Source: CAZXTR01 sp964643615
Lineage (GTDB): Bacteria > Pseudomonadota > Alphaproteobacteria > CAAHEQ01 > UBA3637
Direction: 5' to 3'
DNA: 5,859 bases
Assembly: GCA_964643615.1 (NCBI GenBank)
Contig: CAZXTR010000045.1
Span: 1-5,859, forward strand
This document shows, in pieces, positions 1 to 5,310 of the stretch. The stretch's first letter is position 1, and the number at the start of each line of letters is the position of its first letter. The translations under genes were made by a program, and so were the position numbers. Below the pieces are notes generated by a model, which worked only from the letters and a program-made list of their open reading frames with translations, had not been told where the DNA came from and did no database searches.

Positions 1-337
1 CACTGATTAACAAAGCGTCGAACCGATATTGATAATCTTGGAAATTTGGATTTTGAGCAATAAAAATTTCTGCGGCTCTGAAAATTCTTTGTTGAGCTTT
101 AGGGGTAATCGCATAAGCGCATTGATTTGAAGAATGTCTTTTTTTCACTTCAACAAAAATTAAAGTTTTATTTTTCTTCATGATAAGATCAATTTCATTA
201 GCGCCGATACCTCGTTGACATCGTTTGTTTTGTGCAATAAGTCGATAGCCCTTTTTTTCTAAAAAGTGGCAAGCTATTTTTTCGGCATTTCGCCCAGAGG
301 TATAAGCAAGCCAACCATACCAAGACTTATTTTTCAT
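1..337 (-). CDS. yraN: YraN/UPF0102 family nuclease-fold protein (C-terminus cut by window edge)
   Basis: I translated this frame by hand from the ATG at 337; 112 residues are visible before the window ends, against a usual family length of about 115-125, so only a short C-terminal piece is missing. The family (UPF0102) has a restriction-endonuclease-like PD-(D/E)XK fold and no firmly established cellular role. Visible signatures are the N-terminal GRNAEK segment (about 15-20), the NEIDLI motif (47-52, acidic residues E48 and D50), the FVEVKKR strand (61-67, with E63 and K65 completing the presumed metal-binding site) and RFDALLI (105-111). The start overlaps the end of rsmI by 11 bases (ATGAAAAATAA), and no good Shine-Dalgarno sequence precedes it, so translation is probably coupled to rsmI. 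The rsmI-yraN pairing beside an LppC gene is a common alphaproteobacterial arrangement. Family assignment is confident; biochemical function is not. Confidence 0.93.
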   Translation of the reverse strand, partial: MKNKSWYGWLAYTSGRNAEKIACHFLEKKGYRLIAQNKRCQRGIGANEIDLIMKKNKTLIFVEVKKRHSSNQCAYAITPKAQQRIFRAAEIFIAQNPNFQDYQYRFDALLIS

Positions 338-1154
338 TTTTGACGGACAAAGCTTTTTTATAAACATCTTTTTTGTGTATTCCTGTTTGAAGGGCAACGA
401 CAGTTACAGCTTCTTTTAATGTTGACGTTGCCAATTTTTGTCGCAACAATGCATCTATGTCAAATTCTTGATGTAGAGCAGGTGGGCGGTCTATTACAAT
501 AACGATTTCCCCCTTTGGTTCTTGAGGAAAAGCCAAACACAGCTCGGATAATAATCCCCGTTTTGATTCTTCAAATTTTTTTGTTAATTCGCGAATGACA
601 GCGGCATTTCTATCTCCAAGGCATTCTAACATATCTTGTAAAGCATCTTGCAGGCGGTGTGGAGATTCGTAAAAAATCAAAGTCGCGGGGATAGAAGCAA
701 TTTTTAAAAGTTCTTTTTTGCGCGCTGTTTTTTTGGGGGACAAAAATCCCATAAAGAAAAATCTGTCACAGGGTAAGCCCGATAATTGCAAAGCTGGTAA
801 AAGGGCGTTGGCCCCAGGGATTGGGAAAACGGAAAAGTGATTATCCAAACAATCTTTGACTAATCGATAGCCAGGATCCGATAACAGAGGGGTTCCTGCA
901 TCTGAAACCAACGCTACTGATTTTTCATCGGCAAGATAATTTAAAATAAGAGGGCGCATTTTATCGGCATTATATTCATGATAAGCTACCATTTTGGCAT
1001 GTGTAGAAATACCTAACAAAGATAAAAGTTTTTGCGTTGTCCTAGTGTCTTCACAAGCAATTACGGATGCTTGTTCTAATATTTGTTGCCCTCTTGAAGT
1101 CATATCCCCTAAATTTCCGATAGGGGTTGAAACCAAATAAAGTCCTTTTTCCAT
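327..1154 (-). CDS. rsmI: 16S rRNA (cytidine(1402)-2'-O)-methyltransferase RsmI
   Basis: Encodes 275 residues of the tetrapyrrole-methylase-like SAM enzyme that 2'-O-methylates C1402 in the 16S rRNA decoding centre (known for E. coli RsmI). Visible signatures in order: YLVSTPIGNLGD (6-17), ACEDTRTT (33-40), YHEYN (58-62), SDAGTPLLSDPG (84-95), PGANAL (113-118), GFLSPKK (136-142), FYESPHRL (161-168), RELTKKFEE (188-196) and KGEIVIVI (214-221), followed by a C-terminal helical region (244-270) typical of the family. The frame stays open to an ATG at 1229, which would add a 25-residue hydrophobic leader. I chose the ATG at 1154 because the family begins at MEKGLYLV, an AAGGA Shine-Dalgarno lies 7 bases upstream, and a likely -10 box sits inside the would-be extension. 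It is the first gene of an rsmI-yraN unit and is divergent from the LppC-type gene. Confidence 0.97.
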   Translation of the reverse strand: MEKGLYLVSTPIGNLGDMTSRGQQILEQASVIACEDTRTTQKLLSLLGISTHAKMVAYHEYNADKMRPLILNYLADEKSVALVSDAGTPLLSDPGYRLVKDCLDNHFSVFPIPGANALLPALQLSGLPCDRFFFMGFLSPKKTARKKELLKIASIPATLIFYESPHRLQDALQDMLECLGDRNAAVIRELTKKFEESKRGLLSELCLAFPQEPKGEIVIVIDRPPALHQEFDIDALLRQKLATSTLKEAVTVVALQTGIHKKDVYKKALSVKNEK

Positions 1155-1171
1155 AAAAGATTCCTTTTTGT

Positions 1172-1200
1172 TTGCAAAAATCACTAAAAGTAAGTATAAC
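1172..1200 (+). promoter_or_regulatory. Probable sigma70 promoter for the LppC-type lipoprotein gene
   Basis: On the plus strand, TTGCAA (1172-1177) and TATAAC (1195-1200, 5 of 6 to consensus) are separated by exactly 17 bases. Transcription would begin near 1207, about 41 bases before the GTG start at 1248. The AAAGG Shine-Dalgarno at 1234-1238 sits 9 bases before that start. The -10 overlaps the oppositely oriented rsmI -10. Confidence 0.55.
1193..1198 (-). promoter_or_regulatory. Probable extended -10 promoter element for rsmI-yraN
   Basis: Reading the minus strand, TATACT (5 of 6 matches to TATAAT) is preceded by TG one base upstream, giving the extended -10 pattern TGTTATACT. No convincing -35 is seen 16-18 bases upstream, which is acceptable for an extended -10 promoter. 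Transcription would start near 1186, leaving a leader of about 32 bases before the rsmI ATG at 1154. The box overlaps the -10 of the opposing promoter. Confidence 0.5.
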
Positions 1201-1247
1201 AAAAAAATAGATAAAAAATAGTATTTCATAAAAAAAGGTTATAAAAA

Positions 1248-2681
1248 GTGAATTATATTCGAAAACTAATTCTCCTTATGGGAATGCTGACTTTGTCGTC
1301 TTGTGCAGAGCTTAGAATTTATGAACAACCTATTTTGTCCTCTATCCCTGCATCTATTGTCCCATATCAAGAAAACAAACAAACATATGATGATTTAATG
1401 TCAAATGCTGAGAAAAATGTAAAAGTGACGATGCTTTTGCCCTTGACAGGCGATCGTGCGTGTGTGGGAGAAGATTTAAGAAATGCTGGCATGATGGCGC
1501 AATTCGATATTGCGAACGACAATTTTATTTTAAGATTTGAAGATACGAAAGGGACACCAGAAGGCGCGGCCGAAGCTTTGGAACGTGCTATGGATACGGG
1601 AGTGGATTTAGTGTTGGGCCCTGTTTACGCAGAAGAAGTAGACGCTATTCGTAAAAAGGCACGTAGGAATAACGTTTTGGTTGTTTCGTTTACTTCGGAT
1701 ATTGAATCGGTGGACGATGGTGTTTACACGATGGCGTTGTCTATCCCGAATCAAATATCTAGGGCAGTGCGTTATGCATGTGAAAAAGGTAAAAAAAGCC
1801 TTGTTATTTTAGCTCCTGATGACAGAGCAGGCGACTTCGCGATAGATTCTGCAGAAGCAACAGCTAAACAATGTGGTATGCGCATTTCTGCTATTTCTGT
1901 TTACAACCCGACGTTCATCAATTTTGAACCCTATGTTTTAAAGGTGTTACCAGATTCTTTTGTGGATAAAAAAATATTAGTCAAACAAAATAAAAAAGAA
2001 AAAAATAAAAAAGAGCTGCCGATTGCTGATCAAATTGACTTTGATGTTTTGTTAATTGCGGATAAAGAAAATCGGTTAAAATCCATTGCTTCTTTGTTCG
2101 CTTTGTACGACGTTACCCCAAGGGAAGTGTTGTTTTTAGGAATGTCGACATGGCAAGACGCCTCTTTGACGTTAGAGGGGGCTTTAACTGGAGCCAAATT
2201 TGCTTCATTGCCTACATTTGGGGCAGAAGATTTTAAATCTCGTTATGAAGCTTTGCACAAAAGAAAGCCAATTGGTTTGGCATCATTGTCTTATGATGCA
2301 GTGGCTTTGACATCTGTTTTGTCTCAACATGGAGGGATTAACAAAGAAACGTTAACAACCCCATCTGGATTTTTAGGCATAGATGGTCCATTCCGCTTGT
2401 TAGCAAATGGAGAATCAGAACGGTTGCTCGGTATTTCTGAAATTGTAGGCAGAAATCAGTTTCGAGTTGTTCAAAAACCTTCAGCGAATTTCAAACAAGA
2501 AAAGTTGCGTAAAGAAAATTTGGAAAATATTCGTTTAAAAAATGAAATAGAAAAGGGAACCAGCAAAACACCATTATTCATTTCAAGTGATGAAGTGAAC
2601 GCTGATATTGAAAATAACAATCAACAAACGGCCAAAGAAACGTCCGAAGTAGTGACAGAAGCAGATATGTTCGATTTTTAA
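1248..2681 (+). CDS. LppC/LpoA-family lipoprotein (penicillin-binding protein activator type)
   Basis: 477 residues. The N-terminus is a lipoprotein signal: charged MNYIRK, a hydrophobic stretch, then lipobox LSSC with Cys19; Ala at +2 favours outer-membrane delivery. Residues about 57-410 form a periplasmic-binding-protein type I fold of the LppC family: VKVTMLLPLTG (58-68), EDTKGTPEGAAEA (98-110), LVLGPVYAEEV (121-131), VVSFTSD (145-151), FDVLLIAD (265-272) and LSYDAVALT (347-355). E. coli LpoA activates PBP1a; the TPR half of LpoA is absent here, as in alphaproteobacterial relatives, so a role in activating cell-wall synthesis is inferred. The start is GTG, forced because an in-frame stop lies at 1242-1244, with AAAGG 9 bases upstream. 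Oddities: a lysine-rich insertion (about 241-256) and a long polar tail after about 410, ending acidic. Its stop overlaps the hemW stop. The substrate or partner is unknown. Confidence 0.93.
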   Translation: MNYIRKLILLMGMLTLSSCAELRIYEQPILSSIPASIVPYQENKQTYDDLMSNAEKNVKVTMLLPLTGDRACVGEDLRNAGMMAQFDIANDNFILRFEDTKGTPEGAAEALERAMDTGVDLVLGPVYAEEVDAIRKKARRNNVLVVSFTSDIESVDDGVYTMALSIPNQISRAVRYACEKGKKSLVILAPDDRAGDFAIDSAEATAKQCGMRISAISVYNPTFINFEPYVLKVLPDSFVDKKILVKQNKKEKNKKELPIADQIDFDVLLIADKENRLKSIASLFALYDVTPREVLFLGMSTWQDASLTLEGALTGAKFASLPTFGAEDFKSRYEALHKRKPIGLASLSYDAVALTSVLSQHGGINKETLTTPSGFLGIDGPFRLLANGESERLLGISEIVGRNQFRVVQKPSANFKQEKLRKENLENIRLKNEIEKGTSKTPLFISSDEVNADIENNNQQTAKETSEVVTEADMFDF

Positions 2682-3730
2682 ATCAACAAAAGAATTAATT
2701 GGTTGAGCATAACAAATCCTTTTTGCGTTGGGCAAATCTGCCCATTTTTATAGGTTATCCATTGATAATTAAGTGCTTTTTGAATGGCGCTTTTGTGAAT
2801 TCCAATATCTGTAATACCTTCTTTTTGGCGAAGCCCCATCAAGATACGCTCTTCTTGCTTTTCGGTATCCGAAAGTGCATAGACGTTTTGTTTTCCATTC
2901 AACCAATCGTTAATATTTTTTGGATTTTCTGTAGCGATTTTGCCCAGCCGTCCGTGGGCAGAAGGTCCAATCCCTACATAATCGTGGCTTTGCCAATAGG
3001 CTTGGTTATGGCGGCATTCAAAGCCATGAAGGGCAAAGTTTGATACTTCGTAAAGGGGAACGCCAGCCAGATCCATTTTCCCCATCGTTTTTAAAAATAA
3101 TTGTCGGCTTGTTTCTTCGTCAGCAGAACAAATGGCGCGCCTTGCAAAGGGGGTGTCATCTTCGATAGTTAATTCGTATAACGAATAATGAGGCAAATGG
3201 TACTGCAAAGCTTCGTCTAATTCTTTTTCCCACATTTCCCACGTTTGATTAGGCCTTGCATAAATTAAATCAATGGATAAATTTTGAAAAACAGAGGAAG
3301 CATCTCGAATACATTGATGTGCAGTTTCTAAAGAATGGCGTCGGCCTAAAAAGCTCAAAGATGGTGCATCTAATGCTTGTACTCCGATAGAAAGTCGATT
3401 GATGCCTAAGGCGTTTAAACATTTCATTTTATGAAAAGAAATTGCGTCAGGATTAACCTCTAATGAAATTTCAATATCTTTGGGAAGGGTGAAATTATCT
3501 GATAAAGTTGAAAGGATGGTTTCAATCATGTGGCACGACATTAAACTAGGCGTTCCACCACCAAAAAAAATGCTTGTAACACAGGAGCCTTTGGGGAGGC
3601 ATTGAATTTCTTGTATATAGCGGTTTAAAAATAAAGTTTCATCTATACGTGTTGAAGGCAACGAAAAAAAATCACAATAAGGGCATTTGGATAAACAATA
3701 TGGCCAATGAATGTAAATTCCAAAAGATTT
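2678..3730 (-). CDS. hemW: HemW heme chaperone, radical SAM family (N-terminus lost in assembly gap)
   Basis: 350 residues are visible; the first codons lie in the N run, probably only about 5-25 residues judged by the usual length of 375-400 and by how close family N-termini sit to the FGIYIHWPYC motif. HemW binds heme and is thought to insert it into respiratory enzymes; it was long misannotated as coproporphyrinogen oxidase. The radical-SAM cluster motif CLSKCPYC (visible residues 12-19) is followed by DF, without the further cysteine that HemN has (CxC), which favours HemW. Further signatures: FFGGGTPS, LEVNPD, INRLSIGVQALD, LGRRHS, DLIYARPNQT, SLYELTIEDDTPF, YEVSNFA, CRHNQAYW, YVGIGPSAHG and a C-terminal ERILMGLRQKEGI. 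The gene converges on the LppC-type gene, sharing TTAA for both stops. The usual alphaproteobacterial neighbour upstream, rdgB, is not visible and could be hidden by the gap. Confidence 0.96.
   Translation of the reverse strand, partial: KSFGIYIHWPYCLSKCPYCDFFSLPSTRIDETLFLNRYIQEIQCLPKGSCVTSIFFGGGTPSLMSCHMIETILSTLSDNFTLPKDIEISLEVNPDAISFHKMKCLNALGINRLSIGVQALDAPSLSFLGRRHSLETAHQCIRDASSVFQNLSIDLIYARPNQTWEMWEKELDEALQYHLPHYSLYELTIEDDTPFARRAICSADEETSRQLFLKTMGKMDLAGVPLYEVSNFALHGFECRHNQAYWQSHDYVGIGPSAHGRLGKIATENPKNINDWLNGKQNVYALSDTEKQEERILMGLRQKEGITDIGIHKSAIQKALNYQWITYKNGQICPTQKGFVMLNQLILLLI
2729..2751 (+). terminator. Intrinsic terminator of the LppC-type gene, inside hemW
   Basis: A perfect 6-base-pair stem TGGGCA / TGCCCA closes a 4-base AATC loop and is followed at once by TTTTTAT on the plus strand. 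It lies 48 bases past the lipoprotein stop codon and within the antisense of hemW codons (KNGQICPT near the HemW C-terminus). Stem, loop and U-tract fit a Rho-independent terminator for the plus-strand transcript. Confidence 0.75.
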
Positions 3731-3830
3731 NNNNNNNNNNNNNNNNNNNNNNNNNNNNNNNNNNNNNNNNNNNNNNNNNNNNNNNNNNNNNNNNNNNNNN
3801 NNNNNNNNNNNNNNNNNNNNNNNNNNNNNN
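3731..3830. other. Assembly gap of exactly 100 N
   Basis: The run of N is exactly 100 bases, the conventional placeholder for a scaffold join of unknown size. It removes the start of hemW and possibly a neighbouring gene. Any reading frame drawn through it is meaningless. The adjacency and distance of hemW to the hpf operon are therefore a scaffolding claim, not an observation. Confidence 0.97.
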
Positions 3831-3990
3831 AAAACGAAATGGAACAACTCATGACAGTCCCGCAAAAAACAGAAAATAAAAACTTTAATACGCCTTTATT
3901 TTTTCACAGGCTATGAATAGTACAGTTGAATTTTTTTATGTTCCAAAGTAGACAAATAGTCATAAATGCATAAAGCATTGGAAATACCCC
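3831..3990. other. Non-coding stretch between gap and hpf promoter, with inverted repeats
   Basis: No supported gene. On the minus strand, short open frames enter the gap (one with an ATG at 3852, MSCSISF), but none can be tied to hemW because the gap length is unknown. On the plus strand there is only a 12-codon frame at 3913-3951. Inverted repeats cluster just before the hpf promoter: TTCCAA (3941-3946) with TTGGAA (3978-3983), AATGC (3965-3969) with GCATT (3975-3979), and GAC/GTC around 3951-3961. A weak minus-strand promoter-like pair (TTGGAA, 18-base spacer, TACTAT) is also present, but I do not call it. Confidence 0.5.
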
Positions 3991-4019
3991 TTGACTTTTT
4001 TGATCGAAAATTTTATCTT
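3991..4019 (+). promoter_or_regulatory. Sigma70-type promoter of the hpf-ptsN operon
   Basis: TTGACT (3991-3996, 5 of 6 to consensus) and TATCTT (4014-4019, 4 of 6) are spaced by exactly 17 bases. Transcription would start near 4026, giving a leader of about 23 bases. The leader contains AGAAGGTG (4036-4043), a near-perfect Shine-Dalgarno, 5 bases before the hpf ATG at 4049. I see no sigma54 -24/-12 pattern here. Confidence 0.72.
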
Positions 4020-4048
4020 AAACAAACAACAAAACAGAAGGTGAAAAA

Positions 4049-4600
4049 ATGCAAATAACAATTACAGGGAAACAAATTAACGTTGGTGAAAATATGCAGG
4101 CCTATGCTGAAAAAAATTTGGAAGCGGTGGTAGAAAAATATTTTAACTCTGCTTTAGATGCAACGGTTGTGTTTTCTCGAGAAGGCGAACAAATTAAAGC
4201 AGATGTAACGGTTCGTCCGCAGACGGGTTCTTTATTAAAGGGAAGTTCTATGGCAGGGGATGCGTATATTTCTTTTGACCGTGCATGCGACAGAATCGCA
4301 CGCCAATTAAGTAAATATAAAAACAGATTAAAAGACCACCAAACACAAAAAGTTGAATTAGTGGATATGAGCGTTCTTTCATCCGAAGAAAATGTTGAGC
4401 CAGTTGGAACGGCACCAGCAATTATTGCCGAGATGCAAACAGAATTACCTGTTTGTTCGGTGAGTGGCGCTGTAATGCGTATGGATTTAGCAGACTTGCC
4501 TGCATTGATGTTCCGTAATTCGGCTCATGGTGGATTGAATATGGTTTATCGCCGTCCAGATGGTAACATTGGATGGGTCGATCCAAAGGATAAATCATAA
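4049..4600 (+). CDS. hpf: Ribosome hibernation-promoting factor, long form (HPF/RaiA family)
   Basis: 183 residues with two domains. Residues 1 to about 100 are the HPF/YfiA ribosome-binding domain: MQITITGKQINV, the helix QAYAEKNLEAVVEKYF, the strand ADVTVRPQTG and the helix DRACDRIARQLSKYKNRLKDH. A variable linker (about 101-128) leads to the C-terminal dimerisation domain (about 130-180), with VMRMDLADLPALMF and the ending VYRRPDGNIGWVDP. The C-terminal domain makes this the long HPF, which in other bacteria both blocks the decoding site and dimerises 70S ribosomes into silent 100S particles in stationary phase or stress. The start is supported by a strong Shine-Dalgarno and an upstream promoter. 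ptsN follows after 7 bases, the standard alphaproteobacterial order; rpoN, usually just upstream of hpf in that group, is not present in the 218 bases to the gap. Confidence 0.96.
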   Translation: MQITITGKQINVGENMQAYAEKNLEAVVEKYFNSALDATVVFSREGEQIKADVTVRPQTGSLLKGSSMAGDAYISFDRACDRIARQLSKYKNRLKDHQTQKVELVDMSVLSSEENVEPVGTAPAIIAEMQTELPVCSVSGAVMRMDLADLPALMFRNSAHGGLNMVYRRPDGNIGWVDPKDKS

Positions 4601-4607
4601 AGGTAAT

Positions 4608-5069
4608 ATGGATATGAAAATAAGTGACATATTAAAAGAAAAACAAATTTTTTTAAACGTTAAAGCCTCATCAAAAAAGGAAGTATTGGAAGAAATTGCC
4701 GATTTATCGTGCTCTGCGGCGGGTTGTGATAGCCGAAACGTTTTTGATGCATTGATTGAACGGGAACGTTTGGGTACGACGGGAGTTGGCAAAGGTGTCG
4801 CAATCCCACACGCACGTTTGGCAGGACTAAAGGAGCTTTTTTGTGCATTTATGCGTGTTCCTTCTGTAGATTTTGAATCGGTAGATAGCAAACCAGTGGA
4901 CTTGATTTTCTTTTTACTTGTTCCAGAGGAATCGGGCGCCGATCATTTAAAGGCGTTGGCCCGTATTTCAAAAATATTGCGCAATGCTGATGTGTGTGCA
5001 CAGTTACGTCAGGCGAAGAACGCAAAAGAAATTCTTGCGTTTATTGAATCTGCGGACAACGACGATTAA
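4608..5069 (+). CDS. ptsN: Nitrogen-PTS EIIA protein (EIIANtr, PtsN)
   Basis: 153 residues, a single PTS EIIA type-2 domain. PtsN accepts phosphate from the PtsP-NPr relay and regulates rather than transports, acting on potassium handling, nitrogen/carbon balance and stress in other proteobacteria. Signatures: SKKEVLEEIADL (22-33), LIERERLGTTGVGKGVAIPH (49-68) with the phosphorylated His68, VDLIFFLLVPEESGADHLKALARIS (97-121) with the second conserved His113, and a C-terminal helix ending in an acidic tail. An earlier in-frame ATG at 4560 is rejected because it lies inside hpf and adds residues foreign to the family. Between ATG 4608 and ATG 4614 I prefer the first; AAAGG at 4599-4603 is 4 bases from the first and 10 from the second, so a two-residue uncertainty remains. 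Cotranscribed with hpf. No ptsP or ptsO is visible here. Confidence 0.96.
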   Translation: MDMKISDILKEKQIFLNVKASSKKEVLEEIADLSCSAAGCDSRNVFDALIERERLGTTGVGKGVAIPHARLAGLKELFCAFMRVPSVDFESVDSKPVDLIFFLLVPEESGADHLKALARISKILRNADVCAQLRQAKNAKEILAFIESADNDD

Positions 5070-5261
5070 ATTTTTAAAAATGATGTAACAACTTTGTTTG
5101 CAGAATTGTTCGAGGGTATTGGTTTTTGTGTAAATTTTATTTATTGAGGATGGTTATTTTTTGTTGTATATCATTCTACAAAAGTTTTTTAGGAAAAAGC
5201 TTTATCCTCCTCGATGAAAAGCAAGTTCAAAGTCCCGAGTTCTTCTGTATGCCCTAATTTA
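5070..5261. other. Convergent intergenic region after ptsN, no supported gene
   Basis: This stretch separates the ends of ptsN (plus) and the small lipoprotein gene (minus). I see no convincing plus-strand terminator for hpf-ptsN: AACAA/TTGTT (5087-5110) has a long loop and no U-tract, and AGGA...TCCT around 5191-5208 is not followed by T. Small plus frames exist at 5150-5257 (35 codons; GAGG abuts the ATG with no spacer) and 5214-5267 (17 codons, no Shine-Dalgarno). A minus frame is open from 5338 to 5189 without any usable start. The plus-strand segment TCCTCCTC (5204-5211) resembles anti-Shine-Dalgarno sequence. None is strong enough to annotate as a gene. Confidence 0.5.
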
Positions 5262-5294
5262 GAATAAAATAAAAATCTCCTTCCGAAGAGGAAA
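5262..5294 (-). terminator. Intrinsic terminator of the small lipoprotein gene (UUCG tetraloop)
   Basis: On the minus strand, TTTCCTC pairs with GAAGGAGA (one bulged A, one G-T wobble) around a UUCG tetraloop closed by C-G, followed directly by TTTTTATTTTATT. It begins 16 bases after the lipoprotein stop codon. A competing longer hairpin, TCCGAA (5310-5305) with TTCGGA (5287-5282), overlaps the same sequence; either would place a hairpin before the U-tract. Confidence 0.72.
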
Positions 5295-5310
5295 AACCTA
5301 TTTTTTCGGA

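Noticed and set aside
1155..1229. A 25-residue hydrophobic N-terminal extension of RsmI (MKYYFLSIFLLYLLL...), which would make it membrane-anchored
   Set aside because: No Shine-Dalgarno before the ATG at 1229, a probable promoter -10 lies inside it, and family members start at the MEKGLYLV segment, which has its own ribosome binding site. The hydrophobicity comes from T-rich promoter DNA.
2699..3043. Plus-strand frame of 114 codons
   Set aside because: Lies fully antisense to hemW, whose protein motifs are unmistakable; no family features in the antisense product.
3643..3916. Several frames on both strands running through the N block
   Set aside because: Translating unknown bases gives no evidence; the true gap length and frame are unknown.
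3913..3951. Short plus-strand frame MNSTVEFFYVPK upstream of hpf
   Set aside because: Only 12 residues, no Shine-Dalgarno, and it lies upstream of the predicted promoter, so it would not be on the hpf transcript as a leader.
3965..3979. AATGC-ATAAA-GCATT as a transcription terminator
   Set aside because: Stem of five mostly A/T pairs, and no T-tract follows on either strand; more likely part of a regulatory dyad or chance.
4560..4607. Earlier start for ptsN adding 16 residues
   Set aside because: Overlaps the hpf end out of frame, is not preceded by a ribosome binding site, and the added residues do not resemble EIIANtr N-termini.
4595..4891. Minus-strand frames of 98 and 62 codons opposite ptsN
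   Set aside because: Antisense shadows of a well-supported gene, with no ribosome binding site or recognisable domain.
5150..5257. 35-codon plus frame MVIFCCISFYKSFLG...
   Set aside because: GAGG touches the ATG with no spacer, the composition is nondescript, and the promoter-like boxes upstream are weak.
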